Assembly (NCBI GenBank): GCA_030272585.1
Contig: BSYQ01000001.1
Span: 5,518,001-5,582,000, forward strand
Direction: 5' to 3'
Length of the DNA stretch: 64,000 bases
Source of the DNA: Bryopsis sp. KO-2023
Lineage: Eukaryota > Chlorophyta > Ulvophyceae > Bryopsidales > Bryopsidaceae
Shown: in pieces, positions 44,766 through 57,529 of the stretch
Layout: each line of letters starts with the position of its first letter
Position numbering within the stretch: the first letter of the stretch is position 1
Program-made: the position numbers and the translations under genes
Notes under the pieces: model-generated
Told to the model about the DNA's origin: nothing
The model's input: the letters and a program-made list of their open reading frames with translations, nothing else
The model's database searches: none

Positions 44766-47700
44766 ATGGCGCAGGTTTCGTTTTTCCATGTAAATGATCA
44801 AAAATTGATTCCGAAACGGCTGCACACGAAAAATAAAGTACTGCAACGTTCGCCTTCACTGATATCGCCAGTGGAGTGGTGCAGATAAAGAAGCGGGAGG
44901 AGCTGGAGTGGCAAAGGATACAAACAAGAGCGGCGTCGGGATTCGTGTGCCGGACGGAAACGTGGAGGGTGTCGAGCCTGGAAGTGTGTTGGCGCGGAGG
45001 GATTGCTGCACCTTTTTTTGTGTGTGTTTGGCCTACCTTGTTCTTGATTCTGTGGGCGGGCGACTCAGCCGACCGCGGTGCTTTCGACCAGGGGAACAGG
45101 GAGGGTTGACTTGGCAGTCTGGTGGCGAGCGGATACCTATTACTTGTACGGAGAGAGGTGTCCGCCCATACCTGCAGAGGCCCCTCAGTCGTCGCGGTGA
45201 CGTTTGAGCAATCGGAGAGGGGGAGTGTTTTACCAACGAGGTCAATTTTTCTCTCCGGAGCGAGCCTCTGCCGGACTCCGTGGCACCCTTTTCCGCTTTG
45301 GTGTTGTCTGATCTTGCGAGAATGGGGGATAGAGGGTGGGAGGATGTTCGGAGCATCGATTTGACGACCACGTTTTCAACGTTTTACCCCCTGCAACCGC
45401 GTCGAAACCTTCGAGGAATCGACCTGGGGTCGATCTTTTCGAGGGTCGATAGGGAACTGCAGACGACTACAGGAAGCTGTAGTCTGTATTACGCATGCCC
45501 GCCTTCGAATTCGCCGTCGCACGCCCCTTTGAGTCAGGCATGGCGAGCGGGACTTGACGACGGAGGGACGAGGCGACCTTTAGCTCTTTACGTGCCAGAA
45601 GATACAGGGGTGAGCACCCGGACAGTAATGCAACACAAAAAATCAAGGAATTCGGTATTCCTTGCACGATTTCAAGTTGGGTTATGGGTGGAAGCAACGG
45701 AATTCCCCATCCCCCCAAAAAAAATAAAAAAAATAAAACTAAATCATTATTCATCAACAGAAGTAATTTTATTGAAGCAACGAATAAAGATAAGAAAATA
45801 ATGAATCATGTCTTTCAGCAACTTAAGGTCATTTTCGGACTTTTTGTTTTAATTCGAGCTTCCTGAATCTGATTTTTTTTATTCTTCTTCCAAATCTACC
45901 GCTGGCTTTTTCGTGATTCGTCGTTTTTTGGAATGGCTGTGTTTCCAGTATCATCATCATCAACTCTACTACCGCTCAACTACACATAACCCCCATCCCG
46001 CAACCCCAAACAGAAAGTAAAAACACAACCCACGCCACACTGAATGAATCTGCGCTTTGTTTTTATTATTACTTGGAGGGGGTTGGAATAGTTTTGGGGG
46101 ATGTTCAGTTCGGCATATTGAAACGCACGCATGCTGGCGTTTTTTTTTCTCCGCATTCTTTGCCGCTTTTACACCAAATGACGAACAGTGGCGATATCAA
46201 TGCATGCTATAGAGGGTCAACCCGATCGAAACTGGAAATGGCATCTCGTAGTTGCTGGAGTATTTGTGTGTTTTTGCGCTGTGAATAGAGCGAACTCGAA
46301 ACCCCTTCCTTTGGTGGCGGCTTGAGTTTTGGACAAGCTCCTGCCGCAAATTTGTTGTTGTGCACGGAGAAACTGACGGATTCCGGCTCCGATGACGATG
46401 ACGAGCAGACGATCGGTGACAGATCGGACGATGAATGGAATCAGTCCGCATGGTTTGACGAGAGGATGGACAAGTGGTATGACATGACGGCAGGGAATGG
46501 GGGGGAGGGCATGGAGAGGCTTCTGGGGACCTCTCAGGAAGAATCGGAGACGACGACAGAGTCACAGGAAGTGCAGGAAACACAGGAAGTTCTAGAGGTT
46601 GCGGGTGAGTTTGAAAATCATGGGTTCTCATTATATATATATATATATATATTTTATTTTTTTATTATTTTTTTTTTTTTCATAGTTTCCTTGTCCATTT
46701 GCCGGAGGGGAAACGATGAAGAAAAGTCCCAAGTTAAGGGGGGGGGGGGGAAGGAACAGAAAAAGAAAAGAGTGAGAATGTGATTTGTCAATGAGGATGC
46801 TGGGTCTGCAACTCCCCCCCCGGTTTAGAGACACACCTTTACAGGATCCATTTCTCAATTGGAGATGACTGACAAATTTTTTTTGGGGTTGGAAACAGGT
46901 AATGAAGTGGTGGATGTTCCCGAACGCGTGATGGAAATGGGAATTCGACAGGGATGCAGTAGAGCATCCATCGTGGGTGCAAATTCCTACATGAACAGAC
47001 TGAAGGACCACATGCACAGTGGCCCCATTAGAAACGAGAAGGTGTGCATTTTTATTTTTATTTTTATTTTGTTGACCTCTTCAAATGAGCTTCCCTTCGT
47101 GCAATTCTCTCTCGAAAATCCATGAGGGGGCTGCCAAGACTCACATAAATTTTTTTTGAAAAGGAGAAATTGTGGGGAAAACATGTCATCAATCTATTAA
47201 TTAAGAAGTTTCCGGATTTCATGCCCACCTACACTAATGGGTGCGTTACTCTATGGAACAATTTTTTTGTTTTTTTTTTCCTCTTCAGGAAAAGAGCCAT
47301 TGCATGACTTCTATATAAAGCAAGACCAAAAAAGAAAAAAAAAGCTTTTTCTTTTGCCATCTCGATTGACAATGTATATTCTGTTGTGCTTCAATTGCAG
47401 GGTTGGGTTATCTCCAAACATCAGTTACTAATTCTCTGCCTTCATTTAGCGGCAAAGGTCGGATTTCCCCCCCTCCCCCCCCCCTAAGAAACAAAAAAAA
47501 GATAGTGATTGATAGTTGGTTCTAAAATGTAACAAGTGTTGTGCGTAGATAGTTCTAGATATTCGTTTCTTTAGAGCGAAAAATCAATGCATTAATTTTT
47601 ACTTTCGATAGGAAATCCTGCTTTTGCACAGAGAATCACACTACTGCATAGCAAATTAACACATTTAACATATGTTATACGGTCCAATTTTTTTGGTTCC

Positions 47701-47963
47701 TTTTTTTTATTTCATGTATTTATTTCCTGTAGGTATGGCAGAAAGACAGACTATCAATGGCTGGACTCTTGATGTTCATGAATGAAAGCGGACCTGATGA
47801 ATGGACGGCAAGAGATGTTAATTCGGCAGTGAAGCAAATTTTCGAACTCTTGGACTACAATATACTCCGAGACCTGCTGATCGATGTAAACCCAGTGGGT
47901 GTGGATCTTTTTTGCGAAGCTTATATCCATGTATTTCCGTGGACCCCCGTGAGTGGACTGTAG
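44766..47963 (+). CDS. Hypothetical acidic protein, multi-exon
   Basis: Not recognised. Exons that look real: about 45205-45610 (DLARMGDRGWEDVRSIDLTT, donor GTGAGC), about 46290-46604 (acidic, SGSDDDDEQTIGDRSDDEWN, donor GTGAGT), 46902-47041 (NEVVDVPERVMEMGIRQGCS) and about 47161-47237 (KLWGKHVINLLIKKFPDFMP). The last three join in phase. The final exon starts after the AG at about 47732. In the matching phase it gives only YGRKTDYQWLDS and stops at 47772. A different frame stays open to 47963 and looks coding (SMAGLLMFMNESGPDEWTAR ... VDLFCEAYIHVFPW), so an exon or an alternative acceptor may be missing. The start at ATG 44766 is tentative. The middle third is disordered and rich in Glu, Thr and Ser. 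Confidence 0.5.
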
Positions 47964-50535
47964 AGGCGGGAAAAAAAAAAGAGCAGGATGGCAAAAACCT
48001 TTGACAGAATATATATAAATATATAAAATGTGTGTGAAACTAGACGGAAAAAAAAGAGGATGCTGTTTGCTTCAGGCGGCTAACCATCATTTCATGTGTA
48101 ACAGGAGATAAAACTGGATTAAAAAAAAAGGTTGAAAAAAAAAAAAAAAGCGGAAAAGAACCAAAAAAAAAAGAAAACAACCAGAAAGAATTGGACCTTT
48201 TTTTTGTCCCCATTGATCATCCGTTCTTTTTTGGTTTTTTCTTTCGAAATGAACATGTTTCTTTTTGTTTTTTTTTTTCTTAAATGAAGGGGGGGGGGGG
48301 GGGGGATGAAGAGATTGGATGTGTAAATATCCAGAGAGGAAAATCCTCATTTTGACGATGGGATTCCCGGGGGGGGGGTAGTAATCTTCTGGTGTGGGTG
48401 CGATTGGTGTATGCTGAAGTATGATTCTATGTGTATTGATGATATGGTAGTGGGGGTTCAGAGAAACAACAAAAAAAAAAAAACATAAAACGAGATTATG
48501 CATTCTTATAGTTGTTCCCCAATGCTTATTGAGCTTGATGATATCGCAGAGTCTGATCAAGTTTGCTGAAGACAAAAAGTTATTGGTGAAACAAAGAGGG
48601 GGTTTCGGGGGTGGGGGGGGTGGGGGGGGTGGTAGCCCTTGGTTCTGGCTTGACCTTTGGATTTCCTGATCACATTCTTTTTTCTTGATTGAGTATTTTC
48701 TCCCTAATTTCCCTTTTTCTTGGTTTTTTTCTATTTCATTTGCATAAATTTTCGTGGGTTTTTTTTTTTGATGTGTTCTATTTTTTTTGTTTTCTGTTTT
48801 TGATTTTGTGTTCAATAAATTAAGCGTTACTTTTTTTTTTTGGGGGGGGGGGGATCGGCATGAGTTGGGGGATGTGTCTCCCTCTTTCATAGATGTGTTT
48901 TTCTTTTTTATGATTTCGAAGTTATCTTTCTCTAGATTTGGAATAATGGGAGCAGAGGGATTCAGTTGAGAGTTTGGCATGGAGTGGGGGAGGGGTGGAA
49001 AAAAGAAAAGGGAGGGAAAAAAAAAACATTTGGGTGAAAAAAAGAAAACTGAACCTGTGCTTTGGACTGCATTTTTTAGTATAACACTTTTGGGGTTCAG
49101 AAGAAAAAAAAACAAACTTAAAAACTAAAAAAAAATACATTTAAGGGTTATGGCACTTTTTTGCTGGCTGGAGGTGAGGATGTTATGTCATTGAGAGTGG
49201 TAATATGGAAAGCCGTGGTATGGAATCTCGGTTGGAAATAGTTTGCGACAATGGAAGTGTTTTGGACTGACGAACTGGGAATAGGGAGTTAGAGACTCTT
49301 TAGGCACAATTGCTATGTAATGCATGTTTTTGAAAAAGAAGATGTGAATGTTGTTTTGATGTAGATTGTGTATCCATGTTATTCGTGGATGAGATGTGAG
49401 GTTCATTTAATAGTCATGCCCAAATGTATTTTTAAATTATGACATTTGCGTGGAATTTCCTTTTCCTCCAGATGTGTTACTAAACCAACTGCTCAATATT
49501 TTGTGAGGATGCAGTTTTTTTTTTTAATATGGTGAGACTACCTTGGAATTTTGGGAAACTGGAGAAGTCAAGCAGCCACGTGTCTGACTAAATTTGCAAA
49601 TTTCAAGAATTATCGATAACCAAAATGGTCGGAGGCATTTTCGGAAACCTGCAATGAGGATACTCATTACCACCTTATCTGCTGAACATCTCAACTTTAT
49701 GTCGATATATGTTTAGATACTATATAGATCTGAGATCTGATATATATCTGATACCAAACCACTGGACGTGGACCGAACTTCACGGAATCACTTCTAAAAT
49801 AAATGAATACATACACCTGACAAATCAAATGACAACAAGCAAATTCACGACCCCAATGAAAACACGGATGTGCACGAAAAAAAAATTGTATGTTGTCTGT
49901 TGCCCAGATAATCACAACACACACACCACTGGCTCAGAAAGAAAAAAAAATATCTTACTAAATTTGAGGGCCGCTTGATTTCTTGACAAGAAATCTATCT
50001 ATCCATCCTCCCCCTCTCTAAAGGCGACCTTGACATATTTCATATTTCCCCCTTCTCTCTCTCTTTTCAAGATATGGAGGTGTGACGTCACACTTTCATG
50101 CCACGAAAACTGTTCTTGGAGCAGACTGATGGAAAGATGGAATTCTGTCAAGCCACATCGATCGTCCATTTCGAACAATCGCTGCCTTGGAACGCCGTCC
50201 CCAATCTCGCTCCAGATACGGATTCCATTCATCTCACTTGAAAACTTCCACCAAAGTCGAGAATTCACGAAAGAATTCTTCCAGCGCACAGAGTCAGTCG
50301 TCTTTTGCTCGTTGCATTGGTCCCCTTCCCTGAACATCTCGACCCCACTCCCTGACCACCCCCTACCCCCCCCCCCTTGTTTTTAATCAAAACCTATCTT
50401 CTGGCGATACGACACAAAGATCGATATTCCATTTTACAGGTAATCTTCATAATAACGCCCGAACCAAGTTCTTTGTTTCGTGTTTTTTTTTTTTTTCCTT
50501 ATCAATTTTTTTTTTTGAATATTTACACCACCAAG
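47964..50535. other. Long intergenic region rich in homopolymers
   Basis: About 2.5 kb with many A-, T- and G-runs, (AT)n and a T-run/G-run junction at 48830-48853. A 342-codon minus-strand ORF exists only because T-runs and C-runs exclude stops. No supported gene. Confidence 0.6.
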
Positions 50536-53500
50536 TCATTCAGGGTCATCGTCCAAATGCCAACTATCTATAGGTGGAGGGTCGCTCACGATACGCCTAT
50601 GGCCAGGATTTCCACGCAATTCCATCGTGGCAGCAGGAATCGGAGTCGAGGGAGCTTGCAAATTTTGGTGCGGGTGTCCGCTTTGATTACTGGCATTGGC
50701 AGCAGGGGGGTCCGTCCCTTCGCTGGCGTACGTTTCCCAAAAACTGCCACGGTGTTCGATTCGTGCCGATGCAGGATTAGTAGAGTCACTATTTGATTCT
50801 GCAGAAACAACATTGCGATTAGACCTTTCCCAAAATGAATATGAAAAACCAATATATATTATCAAGATGATCAAATGCTGCTGACATATGATGGTCTAAA
50901 AATATAATATCTGGAGTGTATTCTTTATATACGCATGCTTCCAGTACGACTCCCTACAGGGATGTGTTGATAAACTTGTTTCTCAGGCTCTAGTGCTTAC
51001 CTGCAGCTGCTGCATTATGAACATCCGTATCATTTCCCCTCTTCCCGCTCATTGGATCGACCTCAGCAGGAACAGTGGTCTCCCCGGAATTATCTGCCGC
51101 CCGGCTGGATATTCCCCGGCCGCCACCCTCCAAAACTCTTCCCTGCAGACATTTTTACTCACCTGTGACGTTTTGCTGAGCATACAATGCACGTGGGTTT
51201 TTTTTTCTCTCTATGCTTCCTTCTTGCACCACCAAAATGTTGGGACACTTCCAAAAAAAAAACGCAGAAAGAAATATGGCAGCACATGTCTGACAAGCTG
51301 AGGGAACATTCTGGAAGTTTTTCTGCACCCAATTATCCAATCTTGAAGTTTCCACACACAACAGAGACTTTCGTTCTCAATATGACACACAGGGTGGTTT
51401 TGATCGTATGTTTCTTTCGGCAAGAAAATCCACACACGCAACAGGGTGCAAAAAGTGTGGGGAAATTTCATGATCAAGCATTGAGACCTGTGGCGGCTCC
51501 GAACCAGCTCCAGAATTGGACCACCCAACAGGTGCTTGGGATCCTCCGTCCATCCTCTGCGCATGACCCATCCTCTGCAATTCCTTGATCGTCTCTTGTT
51601 GACTGAACACTTGTTGCTCCAGAAATTCAACTTTCCCGTTCAATTTCATGTTCTCTTCGTGGACTGCCTTCAAGCGCCCCCTGCTCCACAAACGTCAATC
51701 GAACAAAGTTTGCACCCACACCACCATTTCTTTCCCACACCACCATTTCTTTGATGAAGTTTAGCCCTGTATTTCAATTTTTGTTTTGCTAATCAAACGT
51801 CAAGGCTGACAGCCAATCCCCGCCCAGTACGTAAATGAGCCATGTGGGGGATTCTTTCCGTCCAAGAATACAGCAGGCGGACATGACTTCTTTATTTTTG
51901 GCGATAGATCCCCAACTTCAGCCAGTAGAACGAAAAATTAAACTATCCAGAACCTTCAACGCAAGCATATCGAGTTCTCCTATCAAGGAAACTGCTTTTT
52001 TCCCCACCTCAACAATTGAAGCTCCCCTAGTAATTGCTGTTGGAAATGATCATTTGCTCTTGCATGGACCTGTCCACCCCTTCCCAGAACATCAGCCGAG
52101 GCACGCCGACTTTGATGATCTACCATACCCCCTTTCAACAGAAACAAAGAAAAAGAAACTTGCATGCAGAACAATTTTGGACATTTTTTGCCCCCCCACA
52201 AAACAGGGGGGCAACATGTCGGGGGAGTTCTGATGTAAGATCTGCTTGCTCCTACAAACATCCTATAAAGAAAACCAGACTCTCCAGGTCGTTCCAATGG
52301 CCCTGCTTGATTTCTATGAGTAAACAATTCAGTTCGGAAGAAAAAACTCAATTGTACGAAATTAAGCCTGTTCCTTTTCTGATGAGCGAGGGGGAACACA
52401 AAAAAACAAGAAAAGAAGAGACCTTTTGTACCCTTTCCTAGATTTTGCATTTTTGCATCTCTTGTTTTCCTGACTTGCAAACCTCACACTCGTTTTTTTT
52501 TTCCCACCTTCGCTATAGCGACCCTGCACCGCTTGAGAATGCCTCTCCCCAGGCCACTGCGAGTCATCGAAATCGGCAACCCATAGATCAGTTCGACTGG
52601 TTGAAGCCGATCTGCGATTCTTGCCCTGCTGATCTGTGAACTGAGCTTGTTCGGCAGAATTGCTACTTACATGGCCAGCTACAGCTGCATCCATTTGCTG
52701 CTGCTGAAGGCAGGTTGGACCTGGCAGACTCGAGGCCTGAGCCAGCATGGATATGGTCTGACCGGGGGCATTCGCATGCTGCGCATGCTTAGCCGAAGCG
52801 ACGCTGCCGTTAGACTGTGGTGCAGAGCTCTGCTGAGATTTTGGGATCATCATCTCTGATGGATTTTGGCCCTTTGTCGAGGTCGAGGTGCTGGTTCCAG
52901 CATTAGAGTAATCTCCTGTTTTGACGGCCAGCTTGGTTGCTTCCACTCGGTGCAGCACCCCCAGGATGTCTGGCCGATCGTCAGGGTTGACTATCAAGAT
53001 GTTGGAAATTAAGGCTCGGAGCGGGGCGGGTCGAGTGACTGGCATCACGAATTTTCCACTCAACACCTGGAGCTTGGAGTCGCCCGTGAAGGGAAGTTTG
53101 CCAAAGCATAGCAAGTACAGCATGCATCCCAGCGCCTGGAGCGAGAAAAAAAAAAAAAAAAAACAGGTTGGAAACTTTGCTTCTGGTTGGGTCCAGGCAA
53201 GAGCACGAATATAAGAGAAGAGAATGAACATGTGATGGCAACTCCTGATGCTTACCCAGATATCGACCTTGGTGTCGATTACGTAGCCCTGCATCAGATC
53301 CCACATCTGAAAACAAGCAACACACACACGGTTTTCAATGCTACACTCTTGTTCCCGAGCAAGCCGTTGAGTCGGAACTAAAAAAGATTTTTTTTGCGGT
53401 TGGCAAAAAAAATTGGTCGCCTCAGGGCGAAGGACGAGAGTATTTTATTCCACGCCAGCCAATTATCCCAAAAATTCTTATAAAATTGGCAACAAAATGG

Positions 53501-54907
53501 GAATCATAAACTTCTGAATGCATTCTAGAGTTTATTTCATTGAATGTACGTTGAGACGTAGATGTTCGCTTTACACTCGCATCGCATGGCAATGCCAGCA
53601 ACTGGTGGATCAACTTTATTCAGAAACCATCAAAATTCTCACATGTGAGATAATTGAAACACCATCCACATCCCAAATTGCCTCCACAAAAAAAATTTAC
53701 TTCAGTTCACCATGGAGAGTTTCGAATTCCTCTCTCCATCAGTTTGTATTACATCTGGTCCGAAGGGCGTGGGCACTGCCAAAAAGATAATACTCCTCTA
53801 TCCACACACACACACATTTCTACCCCGGGGGGGGGGGGGGGGGGTGGTGTTGATTGTGTCACCTCTGGAGCACGGTAAGCCGGCGTTGTTTTTTTGTTCA
53901 GGTATTCCTCTTCTGCTTGACTGTCAGTCGCATTTTCAAACCTACGGGCGGACGATGATGCACTGCCAAAGTCGCACAAAACCCACTGCCCATCCTTTCT
54001 ACGCAGGATGTTCTCCACCTTCACGTCCCTGTGGAAAACCCACATCTTATATATTGTGTCAAATTGTGGTGGGTTTTTTTCTGCCCGGTATGAAAACTAT
54101 ATTTCCATGCCACCATTTATGAGGAGTTTTTGAAGGGATGAAATGCCTAACTTGGAAACAAAAGAAATTGTACCAGTTACATCAATTTTTTTGTGTGTGC
54201 CCCAGTCTGAGTGAATCATGTAACCCAACAGTGTTTCTTTCTGGAAAAAAAATGGCTCTCATGCTTAGTTTAAGTCAGTCATGACAACAAAAGAAAACTC
54301 TTTCAAGAACACCCCAAGCTGGGTATTTTTGACAAGTGAAGAGTGAGCCCCTGGTTGCGTCATTCTGGAAGCCAGGCTGTTGAGAAACGAGGGAACGATC
54401 GGTTAAAAAAAAAAAAAGATACTCAGTATTCGCGCCTGCCCACCTGTGTGCGATGGGAGGAAATTGCGAGTGCACGTGGGAAATAGCCAAGCAAGTGCTG
54501 TGGAAGATGTCCAGAACGATGGAGTCCGAGAGCTTGAAATCGTTCGCTTGTAAGTATCCGAAAAGAGTATCGGTGCACAAGTCCAACAGCATATAAGCGT
54601 CCGTTTCTTGCCCACGGGCACCCCCACCGAAAGCCACGGCGATCAAACCCAGGACGTTCGCGTGCCCATTCACTTTCTTCATCATTTTGGCCTCGTGGCA
54701 GACTTCCTCCCTGGTTTGAGCGCCCTCTTGCAGGTGGATGTGTTTCAAAGCGAATTGCTCCCCTGATGACGAGTCCCGAACTCTATAGATGCTGGCGAAC
54801 CCACCCTCCCCCAAGTGTGCTTCGACTTTGAGCTCATAGCCACCCACTTGGACGACTCTTCCCAATAAAGTGGCGGAGGGGGGTGGTTTCTTACCAAAAA
54901 TTCTCAT
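50536..54907 (-). CDS. NAK-family (AAK1/GAK-like) serine/threonine kinase
   Basis: Kinase of the Numb-associated family, which phosphorylates clathrin adaptor subunits in endocytosis. Exon 54907-54444 carries the glycine loop (LGEGGFASIYRV), the lysine (QFALKHIHLQEG) and helix C. Exon 54028-53863 gives the catalytic loop RDVKVENILRRKDG and the DFG motif in WVLCDFGSASSSARR, then the APE (TTPAYRAPE). Exons near 53308-53258 (MWDLMQGYVIDTKVDIW) and 53137 onward (ALGCMLYLLCFGKLPF, NILIVNPDDRPDILGVLHRV) complete the C-lobe. The YRAPEM-D- -DIWALGCMLY arrangement and the GSA after DFG are typical of AAK1/GAK. The tail is Gln/Ser/Ala-rich, with a coiled coil at about 51690-51480 (NGKVEFLEQQVFSQQETIKE), an exon at about 51150-51005 and the last exon ending DSWHLDDDPE at 50536. 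Exons between about 52490 and 51700 are unresolved. Confidence 0.88.
53138..53163. other. A/T-run at a kinase intron border
   Basis: A run of about 18 A (T on the coding strand) sits just upstream of the acceptor of the exon beginning ALGCMLY and serves as its polypyrimidine tract. Confidence 0.6.
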
Positions 54908-55322
54908 TTGCGTTCACCTCACCCTGTGCTGAGCCCAACACGCGACGCTGGAGCGAGAGCGAATCCGTTCAGAAATTCTTTCTTGCGTGTGACGTGGTAT
55001 TTCTTCCTGAAAGTTGAAAATATTTTGAAAGAAGCTTTTTTTTTTGGCGAGGCCTGCGTCAATTCTTGACGTCGAAGGAAACAACACTAACAGGAGCGGA
55101 AAGCCAGCGTCGTTCGCTTCGCAAATGCAAAAATGATTCTGCCGATGTATGGTGGGGAGGAAAAAAAAAAAAGAAAAAAAAGTGAGGGCCTCACTCCACA
55201 AGTCAGTCAAGGGATGACGTAACAGCGCTTCGCGCTTCAGTTCCGCAAAAAGCTGTGCGTTCAATTGAAAAGTGTTTTGAGAAAAGTCGACCGAAAAGAC
55301 GATAGAAAAGAGTCGCAGCGAA
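54908..55322. promoter_or_regulatory. Divergent promoter region, NAK kinase / Qa-SNARE
   Basis: 415 bases between divergent start codons. No known motif recognised; overlapping minus-strand ORFs here are chance. Confidence 0.35.
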
Positions 55323-57529
55323 ATGAGCATTGGAGCGACGCGCAATCTCACCGATAAGTTCAGGGAGCTCAGAAACAGTGCACAGGCCGGGCAAAGACCT
55401 CGACCAAAATCGGAAGACAGGTACGGATCTTCGTCTCTAGATTGTGAACCGTTGCAGATCTCAGACTGCAAATCTGTGTCAAGTTTCTGGTGAGAGTGGT
55501 GTGGACCGGGAGTTTGGAAGAGGATTGAAAAGAGGAGGGGAAAGTGAAAAGTGTTGATACAAGCGATGCTGTCATGAATCTCTTTCAACCTGGTCATCTA
55601 AATTCTAGATATCCCACCAAAAAACTACCGATTCTTAATTGATATCCCCTCTCCCTGAAATTGGAAAACTGTGTAAACTCTTTTTCCATCGCATCGCATT
55701 GTCCCTATCCTCGCCAAGCATCATGGGAAATAATGGCCCAAAACTAAGGATGCTGTAGCGCGTTGGGAAGTGAAAAAATCCAAAAGGAAAATTGTTTTTT
55801 GTGGGGGGGATGTGTTTCATAAAAAAATGGCAGAGTTTTTATTATTATGGTGCTGTGATAGGGCGACTGCCAAACTCGTGGGTGCTGCCTTGAATGGAGC
55901 CTCTGACCTTGAACTGGGGGGTGTGGACGAAGCATCCGTGGTTCCAGATTGGGTGGTGCAGGCTGAAAGGATTCGAACAGAAATGGGCCTCCTGAAGGAC
56001 AAAATCAACAAGCTGAAAGAGTGAGCAGGGTTTTTTTTCCCCCCAAATGCACGTCGAATGCGGTCCAATGGATATTTGTTTTGGATCTGGGCACATGACA
56101 CAGGTCCTCTCTGCAATATAGAAAGTTTCTTTAAAGTTTCTATTAGAAACAAGGGATGCAATCAGAAAATGGGGCGCTCAGGTTTGAATTTGCTTTGCGA
56201 TGTCATGTCAGACAGGTGGCACAGCAAGGCATTGTTGGTTAGTTTCGACACTGAGAAGGAGTCGGAGCATCATGTGGATGTGCTGACTCAGGACATAAAG
56301 CGAATGCTGACCAGCATGGATAAGGGGATAAAGAGAATAACCATGGACCAGGGTGGCGACAAAGTCGTGGGCCAGGTAGAATATCAATTCACTCTTTTCT
56401 AGTTTGCCAGAAAAAATCACTCCTTTGAGCTTCATCCGAGTGCTGCTTTGTTGGGGAAGATATTTGGTTCTAGATGGGGCACACTCTCAGATGGGTGAGT
56501 TCACCTTCTTCACAGCTTCTTGTTGTTCGTAAGTTTTTTTATGGGTGTGTCTGTGTGGGAAAATCTGTTTGTAGGTCCAGCGCCAGTTGGCACAAGCATT
56601 GTTCAAACTCTCCGTAGATTTTCGAAAGGAGGAGACTCGATTCTTGAACAAGCTGGAGGAACAGAAAGGATATGGGAAAGGCCATTTCGGTCTCCTGGTA
56701 GATGAGGCCGGTGCATCGGCTGCAACAGGGGATGATGACGCCGGGTTCACTGATTTACAGCTGGTCCAGGTATGGTCAACAGAATGGATTTGATTAGAGA
56801 GGGCCGTTTTCCTGCTGGGATTCCACCCCTGATGAGGGTAGTGTAATTGCGTTGACAATTTGATTTCCTCGGATTGTTGGAAAAGGTTTCCCAAGCTGAA
56901 AGCCTGGTCAGCGAACGTGATGAAGAGATTCGTAAGATAGTGGAGACCATCGGGGAATTGGCACAGATCATGAAGGATCTATCGGTTTTGGTGGTGGAGC
57001 AAGGCACAATATTGGACAGGTGTGGGCGTGGAACTGCAATTCTAGGGATGTTCAGCAATTGAACGCTATTCGCGTTTCATCGTTATTAGTAATTAAGATA
57101 GGACCGTCGGGGCCTGTCATCCTTTTAACATGATTCGGGTCGCTAACGTTTTTTCGGAATGTTGCTGAACACTTCTATACTCTCCCTTTATTTACTTGAT
57201 TCATTTTTTTTTCATTTTTTTTTTTTGGGGGGGGGGAGTGATCATCAGAAATGGAGGAGGCACTAGGAGGGAAGCTGCCGTGTTTCTCTTTTCTTTTTAC
57301 ATATGGTTAGGATGCAAAGAGGGGAGGGGGGGTGTTAACATCGTTTGTTGATGTGGAATGGAACAGGATCGACTACAACATAGAACAAGTTGCGGAGCAT
57401 GTGGAGGCAGGAATAGAACAGCTACACCAAGCTGAAAAATCTCAAAAGCAAAGCAAGAGCATCCTCTGCATCATAGTCCTCCTGCTCCTGATATTTGTCA
57501 TGGCCATTATACTCATCATGAAAAAGTAA
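55323..57529 (+). CDS. Qa-SNARE, syntaxin-16/SYP4 (Tlg2) type
   Basis: Tail-anchored Qa-SNARE of the trans-Golgi network, for fusion of endosome-derived vesicles. Seven exons close in phase: 55323-55420, 55862-56020, 56216-56375, 56575-56769, 56886-57019, 57367-57529 and their joins give about 302 residues. The start MSIGATRNLTDKFRELRNSA holds the N-terminal peptide that binds the Sec1/Munc18 protein VPS45. The Habc helices follow (QDIKRMLTSMDKGIKRITMD; RQLAQALFKLSVDFRKEETR). The SNARE motif (SLVSERDEEIRKIVETIGEL, LSVLVVEQGTILDRIDYNIE) has the zero-layer Gln in VEQGT. A transmembrane anchor (SILCIIVLLLLIFVMAIILI) precedes the C-terminal MKK. Exon count above lists the six coding blocks that I could place. 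Confidence 0.93.

Noticed and set aside
48087-49115. 342-codon minus-strand ORF
   Set aside because: It is made of Phe, Lys and Pro runs translated from T-, A- and C-tracts; no domain, and it covers several homopolymers that simply contain no stop codons.
54914-55597. 227-codon minus-strand ORF upstream of the kinase
   Set aside because: It overlaps the well-supported first exon of the Qa-SNARE on the other strand and has no domain.
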